NCBI RefSeq assembly: GCF_003584105.1
Contig: NZ_QXFO01000026.1
Location: 124,001-188,000, forward strand
Length of the DNA: 64,000 nucleotides
Source: Flagellimonas taeanensis
GTDB lineage: Bacteria; Bacteroidota; Bacteroidia; Flavobacteriales; Flavobacteriaceae
Direction: 5' to 3'
Notes under the pieces: generated by a model
What the model was told of the DNA's origin: nothing
Seen by the model: the letters and a program-made list of their open reading frames with translations, nothing else
The model's database searches: none
Shown: positions 45,015-55,021 of the stretch, piece after piece
Position numbering within the stretch: position 1 is the first letter of the stretch
Layout of the letters: every line of letters starts with the position of its first letter
Translations under genes and position numbers: made by a program

Positions 45015-47984
45015 TTAGAATCCTAATTTGACACCAAGGGTGATGTTGCGTGTTTCGGGAAATGCAGTTTCTCCTCCGTTCACTGGATTTTGTTCAGGGC
45101 TGTACGACCTGAAATCCGTGAAAGTGAACAGATTGGTCCCCGTTACATAGAGCTTGGCACTTTGCAACCCAATTTTCGAGAAAGTTTCCCTCGGGATGTT
45201 GTACCCCAAGGTGAGGGTCCTCAAGCGCACATAGGAGGCGTCCCTTACCGCAAAGGAAAATAAATGCAAGTGTGTGTCCGGTTTCGGCCTTGGGTATTCT
45301 GTTGAGGGATATTCGGGCGTGTAGTATTTCGCCCTGATACCATTGATGGCCCCTTTCCACAATTCTCCATTGGCGAGTACGGGATTCAGCCTTGTGGCCC
45401 CATCCACGATGTAGATATCGGCAAATAGGTCAAAGTTTTTGTAGCTTATGGTATTGGTGATAGATCCATACCAATCTGGATCGGTGTTGGTGAACACATT
45501 GTCCCTGTCATCGATCTGGCCGTTCCCATCTTGATCGATGACCCTTACGTCTCCGGGCTGCGCCAATGGGTTTCCAGAGCCGGCAATATCGTCACCCACT
45601 TGATAGATCCCGTCATACTTGGGCAACCAGATATTGTTGATGGATTGGCCTATGGACAACCTTCTTCCTGAAGTATCTGTCAGGTCGATGGGGTTGCCCT
45701 CATCGTCAAGTTCACCTGTCAATGAGATCACTTCGTTCCTGTTTCGGGAGAAGATAAGTCCCAAGGACCATCTAAAGTTCTCCTTTCGGAAAATGTTGGT
45801 GGTCAACGATGCCTCGATACCTTGGTTCTGTAGTTCCCCCGCGTTGAAACGTATCACATTGAAACCGGTGGTGCCGGCAATGGATCGATCCAGCAATAGG
45901 TCGGTGGTGTTGGCTTTGTAATATTCAAAGGTTCCTTCAAAAAGGTTGTTGAACAACCTAAAGTCGACACCGGTGTTCAAGGTAGTGGTAGTCTCCCATT
46001 TTAGGTTCGGATTGGGCAGTCTGGAAGACGCTGTCGCACCGCCAACGGTCTGGTCACCGAATACATAGGGAAGATCGTCCGCCACCCCAAGGGATTCTAA
46101 TGGGTTGATGCCCTGATTTCCTGTGGCACCATAGCTGACCCGTAGTTTCAATTCGTTGATAGCATCAACATTTTGAAGGAATGGCTCGTTCTGCATCTTC
46201 CAGGCCACGGAAACCGCAGGGAAGAATCCCCATTTGTTGTTTTCCGCAAAAACTGATGCACCGTCCGCCCGGGCAGTGGCTTCCAATAGGTAGCGATCCA
46301 AGTAACCATAACGTACCCTTCCCAAAAAGGAAAGAAGCCTGCGTTGGGAAACATCCCTTGGGTTGTTGAGCAATGTAGTGGCATTGCCGTTGTAGCCCAA
46401 TGCATCATTGGTGAAACCGGACTTGTCAATTTGGGTGTACTCATTGCGCTGCTCGTCAAAGGCCTGCACAGCGGTGAAGTCCAGTGTGTGGTCTTCATGG
46501 ATCTGCGGAGTATAGTTCAATATGTTTTCCACCAATACCTGCTTGAAGAGGGTGTTGGAAAGCACCGCGATCCCATCGATGCCCTCATCCCCAGCAGAGT
46601 GTAGGGTGCTTCTGTAAATGCCCCTGTTGGTGTTCCTGTTCCTCAGAAAGGTCTTTAGGGTATAGCTCAGGTTAGGTGTGAAATTATAGACCAAACTGAG
46701 GTTGATGTCGGTAAGGTTGATCTTGGTCTCATCGGTGGATTCCCTTTGGTCCCACAAGGGGTTCACGGCTGTGTTGGAAGGGCCCAAATAGAACTTTACC
46801 AGCTCGCCTTCTTCATCGAAAGGTTTCGCCAAAGGCGTGATCGTGGTGAAGTTCAACCCGCCGGTTTCCCTGTCTTGGTTTGCATTTTGGTAGTTGATGA
46901 TCCCCCTGAACACCAATTTGTCTGTAAGCTGCTGCTCAATGTTCAGTTTGAAGGTACCCCTGTCAAAACTGGAATTTGGTATAATTCCTTCTTGGGTGAA
47001 ATAGTTGACACTGGAGAAGATCTTGGTTTTCTCGGTTCCCGAAGAAAAGCTTAGGGAATGGCTCTGGATGACTGCATCGCGAAGTACGAGGTCTTCCCAA
47101 TCCACAAAATTGCGGTTTTCTATAGCTTCCAGTTCAAAAGGCGAGAAGATGTTCTCGTCGTTGAGGTAATCCCCCGTGAACCGATTCCTGTTGGCCTCTC
47201 TTCTGAGGTCGATGAACTGTTGACCATCATACTGGTTAAAGTTCTTGGTCAGTGTCTGAATGGTGGTATACCCATGGTAATCTATGGTTGCCTTTCCCGT
47301 ACGACCTGTTTTGGTGGTGACCAAGATGACACCATTGGATGCCCTAGATCCGTAAATGGCGGTGGATGATGCATCCTTTAAAATCTCAATATTGGCGATA
47401 TCATCCGGGGCCACATCGTTTAGGTTGTCAAAAGGCAGACCGTCCACAATGATCAAGGGCGAGTTGCCGTTCGGTGCAACAGACACATTGCCACGAATGA
47501 CAATATTGGAACCGCCACCGGGCCGGGCATCGCCCAGATTGACCTGGACACCTGCCGCCCTGCCTCTCAACATTTCGGAAACGTTGGTGGTGGGAACATT
47601 GGTGGCCTCCTCAATTTCAACGCTGGTCACGGAACCAATGACGTTACTTTTCTTTTGGGTACCATACCCCACAACGATTACTTCGTCCAGGGCTTGGGTA
47701 TCCTCCTGTAGGATGATGTTGATGACATCCTGCGCGCCCACCGGAATTTCCTGCGTTACAAATCCAATGTAACTGAATACAAGGACATCGCTGTTTGAGA
47801 CACCATCAATGTTGAACATTCCATCAAAATCGGTCACAACGCCATTGGTGGTACCTTTGATGAGGACATTGACCCCGGGCATGGGGCCTGTGTTGTCAGA
47901 TACCGTTCCTGTAATGGTCTTTGTTTGAGAAAATCCATAAGCAGTGCATAGGAGCACCAGCAATTTTACAATGCCATATCTCAT
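45015..47984 (-). CDS. SusC/RagA-family TonB-dependent transporter
   Basis: Outer-membrane importer, 989 residues from the ATG at 47984, which gives a signal peptide (LLVLLCTAYGFSQ). A carboxypeptidase-regulatory-like domain (residues about 20-100, TITGTVSDNTGPMPGVNVLI) precedes the TonB box and plug (DEVIVVGYGTQKKSNVIGSV, ASSTAIYGSRASNGVILVTT). A 22-strand-type barrel closes with NITLGVKLGF. Paired with the SusD-like gene, it should import oligosaccharides, here probably beta-glucan fragments. A good promoter is at 48007-48039. Confidence 0.96.
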   Translation of the reverse strand: MRYGIVKLLVLLCTAYGFSQTKTITGTVSDNTGPMPGVNVLIKGTTNGVVTDFDGMFNIDGVSNSDVLVFSYIGFVTQEIPVGAQDVINIILQEDTQALDEVIVVGYGTQKKSNVIGSVTSVEIEEATNVPTTNVSEMLRGRAAGVQVNLGDARPGGGSNIVIRGNVSVAPNGNSPLIIVDGLPFDNLNDVAPDDIANIEILKDASSTAIYGSRASNGVILVTTKTGRTGKATIDYHGYTTIQTLTKNFNQYDGQQFIDLRREANRNRFTGDYLNDENIFSPFELEAIENRNFVDWEDLVLRDAVIQSHSLSFSSGTEKTKIFSSVNYFTQEGIIPNSSFDRGTFKLNIEQQLTDKLVFRGIINYQNANQDRETGGLNFTTITPLAKPFDEEGELVKFYLGPSNTAVNPLWDQRESTDETKINLTDINLSLVYNFTPNLSYTLKTFLRNRNTNRGIYRSTLHSAGDEGIDGIAVLSNTLFKQVLVENILNYTPQIHEDHTLDFTAVQAFDEQRNEYTQIDKSGFTNDALGYNGNATTLLNNPRDVSQRRLLSFLGRVRYGYLDRYLLEATARADGASVFAENNKWGFFPAVSVAWKMQNEPFLQNVDAINELKLRVSYGATGNQGINPLESLGVADDLPYVFGDQTVGGATASSRLPNPNLKWETTTTLNTGVDFRLFNNLFEGTFEYYKANTTDLLLDRSIAGTTGFNVIRFNAGELQNQGIEASLTTNIFRKENFRWSLGLIFSRNRNEVISLTGELDDEGNPIDLTDTSGRRLSIGQSINNIWLPKYDGIYQVGDDIAGSGNPLAQPGDVRVIDQDGNGQIDDRDNVFTNTDPDWYGSITNTISYKNFDLFADIYIVDGATRLNPVLANGELWKGAINGIRAKYYTPEYPSTEYPRPKPDTHLHLFSFAVRDASYVRLRTLTLGYNIPRETFSKIGLQSAKLYVTGTNLFTFTDFRSYSPEQNPVNGGETAFPETRNITLGVKLGF

Positions 47985-48006
47985 TTTGAGTAATTTAGTT
48001 TGAAAG

Positions 48007-48039
48007 TAAAAGTACATGGCTTAACGTATTCTTAACAAA
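48007..48039 (-). promoter_or_regulatory. Probable promoter of the glucan-utilisation operon
   Basis: On the minus strand: TTTG (48036-48039), a 21-bp spacer, then TACTTTTA (48007-48014), one base off TAnnTTTG. The -7 element ends 22 bp before the SusC ATG. Confidence 0.5.
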
Positions 48040-48258
48040 GGATGTGCCTCTATATAAAACCTACATTAATAATTTAATACAGACTATTTTGAATATTTGT
48101 TAGAAAAACCCTTTAAAATATATGGATTTGGAAATATTTGAAAAATTGGAATGAGCTCTAAAAGGCAAGATGAATATGCATTGAAAACACTATTGTAGGG
48201 TCAATGTAGAGGTAATTTTGGCATTTGTAGAGTGATGCCATGACAAAGTAGTGTTGCC

Positions 48259-51054
48259 TCAGAAGTTTAAAATGTAGTCTATGAGATTATCCTCGTGAGG
48301 GAGGTCGAACTTTTTGCGTAGCCTATAGCGTTTCATTTCAACACTTTTTACGGATATGTTGAGGAGCGGGGCTATTTCCTTGGACGAAAGGTTCAGCCTA
48401 AGATAGGCGCAGAGTCGGAGGTCGTTATTGGTCAGGCTGTCGTGCTTTGTCTTGATCCTTTTCAGAAAGTCCTTGTCCGCATTGTTGAAGGCATCCTCAA
48501 AAAACTTCCAATCGTCTTCACTGTTGATGTTCCTGTCTATCTCCCTGAGCACGGATTTGATGTTTCCATCCTTATTGGGAATATTGTTCAACTGTGATTT
48601 CAAAGAGGAAAGAAATTTGTTCTTCTTAAGGATACTCATGGTGGATATGGCCAGTTCCCTACTCTTGTTGTCAATCTCGTCTTGGAGCTTTTCGTTCAAT
48701 ATTTGGGAAATCCGTTCTTTTTCCTCTAGTTTTCGTCGCTCCAGTTCTTTCTGGTTCTTTTTGATGAGGAACTCCTGTTTTTTCCGATAGTATCTTTTAT
48801 AGATCCTATGAATGAGAATAAACAGTAGGGCAAGGCCCAACACATAAGTAAATATGGCCAAATTGGAAAGGTACCAAGGGCGCAAGACTGAAAAGCTGTA
48901 GGAGGCCACATTTTCGGTGAGGCTGTTTCCCACCATGGCCCTGACGCTGAACGTGTATTCTCCAAAAGGTAAGTTCTTAAAAGTGGTTTCTGGGATGTCG
49001 GACCAATCGCTCCAATCATTGTAAAGACCTTCCAGTCTATGTTGGTACCTTACTTCGGTATATTTGTCAAACTCAGGGACGCTGTACTCGAAAATGAGGT
49101 TGTTGTCGGAATATTTGAATTCCCCGGTCAGTTGGAGAGGTGCTTTGGTGGATGCATCTCGGTAATCGCCATAGTAAACCGTGTTGATCTTGATACTGTT
49201 CGTAATCGATGTCACCTTATCCAGATTGAGCGACACGTAGCCGTTCGAGCTTCCGATGAGGTACTCGTTCTCGGCAATCATGGAAATGTTCTCAAAACCC
49301 GATACACCCAAATTGCTTCTCAGTGTGCTGGGCATGGGAATGTTGGTGTCGCTTAGTTTTCCGCTGAGAGTGTTATGGGTGATGTATTTTATCCCATTAT
49401 CGGTAAAGAACCATAGTTTTTGTCCTGAAATATCGGGAATAATGATGCTGATGGGACTTTCATTTTCCTTGAATACCATCTGTGTCATGGAGCTGTCCAT
49501 GGAAATGTCCTTCAGATGGTCCTCTAGCAAATAGATGCCTGTATTGGTTTTGTGGTATAATCGGTCCTTGAACCTAAATATGTTGGAACTGTGCCCAATG
49601 GGTTCCACGTTCGTCATGTTTGTTACACGTTGGAGGTCGGGGTCCAGTTTAATTTGATATAGCCCTTTTTGTTCATGGTTGACCATGACTGTGAGGGAAT
49701 CTATTTCAAAAAAGCGACTGGAAATGGTAAACCCCTCCACGACATTGCGCAATGACCAAGTTCCCATTTTCTTTTCCAGAACACTGAGTCCATTGTAGTT
49801 TCCCTGTAGAATAAAGTTTTGGTCATGTTTCAGGGGTTTTACGGCCCAAGTACCCCTAAAATCGGATACGAGTTCCGCTCGACCTTCTTCCACCACAAAA
49901 GTACCGCTGTTGTGTCCGCAGAAAATGGTGGAGTCCACCAATTGGAGGCTCCAGACCTGACCTTCCGTGCCGGTTACCAGTTTGAATTCATCGGAGATAT
50001 CGGTCCTTCTTGAAAAAAGCCCTTGATTGGTGCCCAAGTACATCCGGTTGTTGTGGCGCATGGCGGCATAGACCAACCCGATCTTGCCCAATTTGTCCAC
50101 ATATTCGTTGAAAGGGGAATATAGATTGATGACGCTGGCACCATTGTCCAGGCCAAGCCATAGATTATGGTCCATGTCCTCAAAAAGGGAAAGTACGGTG
50201 TTGTTGTTGAGCCCCTTGGCCTGATTAATGTTCCGTATCTGTTTTCCTTCTTTGGATAAGTGATAAAAGCCATTCGAAATGCTGCCGAGCACAAAAGTAC
50301 CGTCGTCCAGTTTGATGCTGCTGTACAGTTTTACGGCCATGCCGTCCATATCCGTCTGCCAAGGTGTGAGTGTTTCAAAATCGTATTCGTAAAACTTGGC
50401 ATCCTCCGTTAGGATCAGAAGGTCGCCGTTCCGTTCATAAAGACCGATAATGGCAACGTTGGCAAGTACCGGATCGTTGTCAACCAAGACGGCTTCACCG
50501 TTGGCAATGGTGAACAATCCTTGTTTGGCCCTTTGAAAATAGACCTTGTCCTTGATCAAATGTAATTTTGCCTTGGCCGAGTTGGCCTCCAGTATCTTGA
50601 AGCTATCCTCCATAAGATCATAGATGTAGATCCTGTCCAAGGATTGGAACAGCACCCAATGGTCCAGAGCCAAGATGTCCCAAAATTCCTCATCTTCCGA
50701 CAGAGGGGAATCCAATCTGTCCGATAGCGAAGTGTATGAAAGTTGCCCTGTCTCTTCTTTGGTCCAGAAGCCAAATTCCCGGTAAGAACCCGTATAGATT
50801 TTGTCGCCAATGGCCTTCACTGACCTAATAATGGCAGGGGATGGTAATTTGTATTTGTACCAGGTGTTCCCATCAAACTCCAATAGGCTGGAATGGTTGG
50901 CAATGTAGATGTTCCTTGTGGGCGATTGGGAGATGCCCCAGTTTTGGTACTCCCCGTTGTACTCTTTTGGGGTATAGTTTTGGATGGGGGGGAGCTCCTG
51001 GGAGAGCAATCCCCAACAAATGGATACCAAAAAATACGTAAAAAGGGATCTCAA
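48259..51054 (-). CDS. Propeller sensor / Y_Y_Y / LuxR-type HTH membrane regulator
   Basis: A 931-residue inner-membrane one-component regulator. A signal-like N-terminus (LFTYFLVSICWGLLSQ) precedes a periplasmic two-component-regulator propeller (about 25-640, e.g. LFEDMDHNLWLGLDNGASVI). Then come a Y_Y_Y domain (LEGLYNDWSDWSDIPETTF ... YTFSVRAM), a TM helix (LAIFTYVLGLALLFILI), a coiled coil, and a C-terminal LuxR-type HTH (LNLSSKEIAPLLNISVKSVE). No histidine-kinase domain is present. Start is a TTG at 51054; no in-frame ATG gives the signal peptide. Adjacent to the SusC operon, it probably senses the glycan and activates 39907-47984. Confidence 0.88.
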   Translation of the reverse strand: MRSLFTYFLVSICWGLLSQELPPIQNYTPKEYNGEYQNWGISQSPTRNIYIANHSSLLEFDGNTWYKYKLPSPAIIRSVKAIGDKIYTGSYREFGFWTKEETGQLSYTSLSDRLDSPLSEDEEFWDILALDHWVLFQSLDRIYIYDLMEDSFKILEANSAKAKLHLIKDKVYFQRAKQGLFTIANGEAVLVDNDPVLANVAIIGLYERNGDLLILTEDAKFYEYDFETLTPWQTDMDGMAVKLYSSIKLDDGTFVLGSISNGFYHLSKEGKQIRNINQAKGLNNNTVLSLFEDMDHNLWLGLDNGASVINLYSPFNEYVDKLGKIGLVYAAMRHNNRMYLGTNQGLFSRRTDISDEFKLVTGTEGQVWSLQLVDSTIFCGHNSGTFVVEEGRAELVSDFRGTWAVKPLKHDQNFILQGNYNGLSVLEKKMGTWSLRNVVEGFTISSRFFEIDSLTVMVNHEQKGLYQIKLDPDLQRVTNMTNVEPIGHSSNIFRFKDRLYHKTNTGIYLLEDHLKDISMDSSMTQMVFKENESPISIIIPDISGQKLWFFTDNGIKYITHNTLSGKLSDTNIPMPSTLRSNLGVSGFENISMIAENEYLIGSSNGYVSLNLDKVTSITNSIKINTVYYGDYRDASTKAPLQLTGEFKYSDNNLIFEYSVPEFDKYTEVRYQHRLEGLYNDWSDWSDIPETTFKNLPFGEYTFSVRAMVGNSLTENVASYSFSVLRPWYLSNLAIFTYVLGLALLFILIHRIYKRYYRKKQEFLIKKNQKELERRKLEEKERISQILNEKLQDEIDNKSRELAISTMSILKKNKFLSSLKSQLNNIPNKDGNIKSVLREIDRNINSEDDWKFFEDAFNNADKDFLKRIKTKHDSLTNNDLRLCAYLRLNLSSKEIAPLLNISVKSVEMKRYRLRKKFDLPHEDNLIDYILNF

Positions 51055-51173
51055 TCCAGTCAGTTTTTGTTGTCAGTTGATGGATTGTGAAGATAAAAAA
51101 ATAGCACAACACTTGAGTTCCCAACTTTTTTGGCGATGAGGTCAATAGGAAAGAATAAAAGGGATTGGAAGTA

Positions 51174-52391
51174 TTATGGGCAGAATGCCTTCTCCTTTTT
51201 CCGTCTTGAGGTGGATCTCTGGAAATAAAGGATGGCCGCTCCAATGCCAGCACCCATCAATGCAAGTAGGGCGCCTACAATACTGGAATAAGGCACCCCG
51301 AGACCAAAGACCATGGGGAGTCCACCAAGATAGGCGCCTGAGGCGTTGCCCATATTAAAGGCACTTTGGTTCATGGAAGACCCCAGTTTTTCCGCTCCTT
51401 TAGCGGCTTTGATGATAGCCGTTTGTATGGGTGCAGTGACCGAGAAGGTAATTACCCCCACCATAAAACTGATAATGAACATCGCATAGACATTTTCTGC
51501 CATTATAGCATTGGTGACGAGAACGGCGGTCATGCTGAGCAAACTGATGACCACGGATTTAACGGGACTGAAGAACTCCACCATTTTGGCCCCCAAAAAG
51601 TTACCGATGAACATCCCCAATCCGGCCACGATCATTACATAGCTCACACTGGTTTCAGGGAGTCCTGTGACCGAAATGACCAGTGGGGCGATATAGCTGT
51701 ACCAAGCGAAGAAGCCACCTGTGCCCACAGTGGTCAAGGCTATCAGGGCCCATAATTTTTTGTTCTTGATTCCTTGTGTGGCAGTTTGGCCCTCTTGGCT
51801 TCCCAGTTCGTCAAACGAATCCTTGGGCATCCAAAAGAAGAGACTTGCCAATGTGGCCAGTCCGGATATTCCAACCAACAGAAAAGAGAAACTCCAGTGC
51901 CACTCTTGACCGATGTAGGTGCCAAGTGGAACCCCTATCACATTGGCAATGGTGAGCCCCGAGAACATGATCGCCATGGCCTGTGCTGCTTTTCCGGGTT
52001 TGGCCAAGTAGCCCGACACCACTGCGCCGATACCAAAGAAGGCGCCGTGGGGCATACCTGACAAGAATCGGAACAAGAGCATGACCCAGTAGTTGCCCGA
52101 GAATGCGGACAAGGTATTGAAGACCGTAAACCAGAGCATCAGGAACAAGAGTGATTTCTTTGGGGTAAGGGTATTGGTCAACCGCGCCATGAAGGGAGCT
52201 CCTATCACAACGCCCAGTGCGTAGATGGCAATGAAGTGGCCCGATGTGGAGATGGAAATGTCCATGGAATCCGCAATGTTCGGAAGAATGCCCATGATCA
52301 CAAACTCCGTAAGTCCAATGCCAAACCCGCCTATGGCGAGGGATAGTAAGGCTTTTTTGTTTGTATGTCCCAGATTGTTGTTCAAGCTCAA
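51174..52391 (-). CDS. MFS transporter (AraJ/sugar-efflux-like)
   Basis: Twelve-helix major-facilitator exporter, about 405 residues. The first helix contains GIGLTEFVIMGILPNIAD, typical of the AraJ/YdhP/SotB group, and the family loop motif is AIYALGVVIGAPFMARL with RLTNTLTPKKSLLF. Substrate unknown. No ATG lies before the first helix. I use the TTG at 52391, which leaves a short hydrophilic lead-in; a TTG at 52385 or 52463 is also possible. It reads toward the regulator gene. Confidence 0.88.
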   Translation of the reverse strand: MSLNNNLGHTNKKALLSLAIGGFGIGLTEFVIMGILPNIADSMDISISTSGHFIAIYALGVVIGAPFMARLTNTLTPKKSLLFLMLWFTVFNTLSAFSGNYWVMLLFRFLSGMPHGAFFGIGAVVSGYLAKPGKAAQAMAIMFSGLTIANVIGVPLGTYIGQEWHWSFSFLLVGISGLATLASLFFWMPKDSFDELGSQEGQTATQGIKNKKLWALIALTTVGTGGFFAWYSYIAPLVISVTGLPETSVSYVMIVAGLGMFIGNFLGAKMVEFFSPVKSVVISLLSMTAVLVTNAIMAENVYAMFIISFMVGVITFSVTAPIQTAIIKAAKGAEKLGSSMNQSAFNMGNASGAYLGGLPMVFGLGVPYSSIVGALLALMGAGIGAAILYFQRSTSRRKKEKAFCP

Positions 52392-52966
52392 AGTTGTTTT
52401 GAAGTAAAGCAAGCAACAAAAGTACGGATGATTCAGGAAAAGGTCTGCAATGATTTTTTCCAAAACCTGTTTGAAATTACCCTTTGTGGAGATTCAAGCT
52501 AATGGGATTAGAAATTGTATTTATCTGCTTTGGTTGGAACAGCCCTGGACAAAGGTGACAATTCAATAAAATTCAAAAAATGAGCTAAAGTTTCTGAAGA
52601 AATAGATGAGCAGGGCTGTTTCATGGATCTAAAATAGACCGCTGTACACAATTCTGAGGTAACCCTTATCCATGATTACCCTTGCCGATAGAAGAGGACC
52701 ATTTTATAAACAAGAATGCCCACTCCTTGGAGCGGGCATTCCGTGCATTGATATCTAAGAAAAAGGCGGGCGGGGAAGGAATATGATAGCTAATTCAAAC
52801 AGACTCCTGAGATTTGAACAAAACTTAATGGATTTTGTTTTTTTAGAAGTAAGTCCTACTTGCCGCCCAGCCTTGGTTTTTTGTCTACTACAAAGCAACC
52901 CAATACTATTGTCGTAGGAGTACTTTTAAAACGGCAAGTACTAGTTTTAACACAAATTTTGGGCGT
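52392..52966. other. 575-bp non-coding gap with inverted repeats
   Basis: No convincing gene is seen. It holds a 12-bp inverted repeat with one mismatch (52536-52547 and 52611-52622), a strong hairpin at 52714-52741, and two short inverted repeats near 52857-52942. Confidence 0.6.
52714..52741. repeat. Strong hairpin (GAATGCCC / GGGCATTC)
   Basis: An 8-bp outer stem and 4-bp inner stem (CTCC/GGAG) are separated by one mismatch, with a 2-base tip. On the minus strand TTGTTTATAAA follows, so it may weakly terminate transcription coming from the AraC gene 225 bp upstream; no clean U-tract is present. Confidence 0.5.
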
Positions 52967-53434
52967 TCAGGCCATATACACCTCATGCTTGAAGGAGGCA
53001 TTCCGGTAACCGTTTGGACTGATTCCCGTACTTTTTTTGAAAGCGGTATAAAAGCTGTTTTTGCTGTTGAAGCCTACTTCATACATGATGGCTTTTACAC
53101 TTAGATTTGGATTGGACGCCAATAAACGTTTCGCCTCCTTGATCCTATACTCACTCAAAAAAGAATAAAAGTTTTTGGAGAAATAGGTGTTGATTACCTG
53201 TGATACTTTATACCTATTATGCTTGATGTGCTCAGCAAGGTCATCGAGCCCCATATCATTGTTCCGATAGATTTTATCCTCATCAAAGGCCTTGGTGATC
53301 ATGACCCTGATTTTGAGGGCCTGTTCCCTTGTGAGTCCGGACTTTTCATATTTCCGTTGTCCATCCAGCGCGATTATATTGTTGTCCTGTTCGCCCAGAT
53401 ACTTCATTTTGATTTGATGGAGTAGCCTTTTCAT
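52967..53434 (-). CDS. AraC-type DNA-binding protein without sensor domain (possibly truncated)
   Basis: A 155-residue protein made of an AraC HTH pair (MGLDDLAEHIKHNRYKVSQVIN and LSVKAIMYEVGFNSKNSFYTAF, ending TGISPNGYR) plus a 45-residue lead-in (YLGEQDNN ... RKYEKSGLTREQALKIRV). That lead-in corresponds to the cytoplasmic linker after the last TM in the neighbouring membrane AraC protein (KYVKSGLTDSLSMELKEV). It looks like the regulator part of such a protein without its sensor and TM half. It could be a functional standalone factor or a decayed copy. Confidence 0.82.
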   Translation of the reverse strand: MKRLLHQIKMKYLGEQDNNIIALDGQRKYEKSGLTREQALKIRVMITKAFDEDKIYRNNDMGLDDLAEHIKHNRYKVSQVINTYFSKNFYSFLSEYRIKEAKRLLASNPNLSVKAIMYEVGFNSKNSFYTAFKKSTGISPNGYRNASFKHEVYMA

Positions 53435-53509
53435 TTGATTGATGAATTTTTGATTGATGATTACTAGTTACTTTCAAAAGTGATATTGTGAGGTGTTCCC
53501 GATAAGAAT

Positions 53510-55021
53510 TTACTGTTTACGGATGTTGTTCAGGTATTGGCTGGGCGTAAGGTCAGTGTCTTTTTTGAAGGCTTTGTTAAAAGATACTTTGTTGTTGAAG
53601 CCCACTTCATAGGCAATGTCGATGATGTTGAGTTCATTTTGTTCTTCAAGAAGTTTCTTGGCCTCCTTTATCCTAAAGGTGTTCACGAATTCGTGAAAGT
53701 TCATTTCAAAATGCTCGTTGATCAACTGCGAGGCATTATGGCGGGTGGTATCCAACTTTTCGGCCACCATGTCAAGGCTAATGTCATTCCTCAGATACAG
53801 CTTTTGGTTGTGGAATAGGTCGTGGAGGACCTCCTTGAGTTCCATTGAAAGGCTGTCGGTCAGGCCAGATTTCACATACTTTGGGAACAATTGGTTGGTG
53901 TATGCGTAAAGGCCGCTGAAAACATCAGGTTGTACATTGGCGGCATACCCTACATAGAGTACCATCAAGCTCATCATGACTATGGGGGCATGGTAGAAAA
54001 AACCACTGTTCTTCCCCATGATGATCAAAATCCCAAAAAGGATATAGGCAACCACGTAACCGACATGGATCCTATAAATGTTTCTTTGCCAAATCCGTGT
54101 TCTTTTGGTCAACTCGCCATTGCTTTTGGAAATGGTGAGATGTACAAAATAGGCGTAAACGGCCAATGAAATGGCTTTTAAGGTGACCAATGGTAAAAGT
54201 TTTGCTGAATCCCCAGGATTTAGACCTCCCTGGAGCCTTTCTAGCATAAGGCTCACTTTTTGTGTGCCGGAAAGGGAATACACCTCTATCAACAGGTATA
54301 TGACCAAAATAAGAGTGGGCAAAAAATGCCAAAGGTCCTTCAAGGAAAAATCCTTGGATCGGGAAACCCTTCTAAAATAAAGGTATAATAAAGGGCCATA
54401 CAGAAATGCTGACCATGCGGAGACCAAATAGGTATGTGGAAATTGAAAGACATAATTGGTGTTGTTTATGCAGATATTCAGAATGAAAAGGGAATGGATG
54501 AAAACAAAAAAAGCTATAAGGTTCCTGGCTTGTTTATCTATTTTCTTGTTGATTAACAGTACGAACATTACATAGAAGCCTATGATGCCCACAAAAAAAT
54601 AGATAATGGACCAAGTGTTGATCCTGGGCAGTACCGTGCCGGATATTTTCTTGAAATTTTCCGTGGTCCTGATATCATCAAAACCCTCATGCATTAGAAA
54701 GTTTGGTTGAAAATTGATCTTGAAATAATCATAAATATAGGATACCGCCTTGTCGGGGTTTTCTTCTGCTGCTTCGCTCAAGGCCAGCTTTTTGAAAATA
54801 TGGATCTGTTGGTCCTTATCCGTTGTCCCCAGATTTTTCTCGTAGATGGGAATGGCTTTCTTGTATCGATGTATGTTAAAATAATAATCCGCCCAATCCA
54901 ATGAATCCTGAAAACTGATCGGGATATCTGCTGAATTGACACCTTCAGGAGTCTTTCCCCATAAGCTGCCTATATGCAATAGCAGGGTAATCAGGACAAT
55001 AAGCCTGGAGACTTGCCTCAT
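53510..55021 (-). CDS. Membrane-bound AraC-family regulator (periplasmic helical, multi-TM, AraC HTH)
   Basis: A 503-residue one-component regulator. The ATG at 55021 gives a signal peptide (LIVLITLLLHIGSLWG). A short helical TPR-like periplasmic part follows (about 25-130, YYFNIHRYKKAIPIYEKNL), then about seven membrane helices (IIYFFVGIIGFYVMFVLLI to IVMMSLMVLYVGYAANV) and a cytoplasmic AraC domain (ISLDMVAEKLDTTRHNASQLI, LNIIDIAYEVGFNNKVSFNKAF). It is divergent from the SusC/SusD pair at 55275, making it the likely regulator of that transporter. Confidence 0.9.
   Translation of the reverse strand: MRQVSRLIVLITLLLHIGSLWGKTPEGVNSADIPISFQDSLDWADYYFNIHRYKKAIPIYEKNLGTTDKDQQIHIFKKLALSEAAEENPDKAVSYIYDYFKINFQPNFLMHEGFDDIRTTENFKKISGTVLPRINTWSIIYFFVGIIGFYVMFVLLINKKIDKQARNLIAFFVFIHSLFILNICINNTNYVFQFPHTYLVSAWSAFLYGPLLYLYFRRVSRSKDFSLKDLWHFLPTLILVIYLLIEVYSLSGTQKVSLMLERLQGGLNPGDSAKLLPLVTLKAISLAVYAYFVHLTISKSNGELTKRTRIWQRNIYRIHVGYVVAYILFGILIIMGKNSGFFYHAPIVMMSLMVLYVGYAANVQPDVFSGLYAYTNQLFPKYVKSGLTDSLSMELKEVLHDLFHNQKLYLRNDISLDMVAEKLDTTRHNASQLINEHFEMNFHEFVNTFRIKEAKKLLEEQNELNIIDIAYEVGFNNKVSFNKAFKKDTDLTPSQYLNNIRKQ

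Noticed and set aside
52857..52940. 9-bp inverted repeat TACTTGCCG / CGGCAAGTA after the short AraC gene
   Set aside because: Arms are 66 bp apart with no U-tract, so it is neither a clear terminator nor a recognised element.
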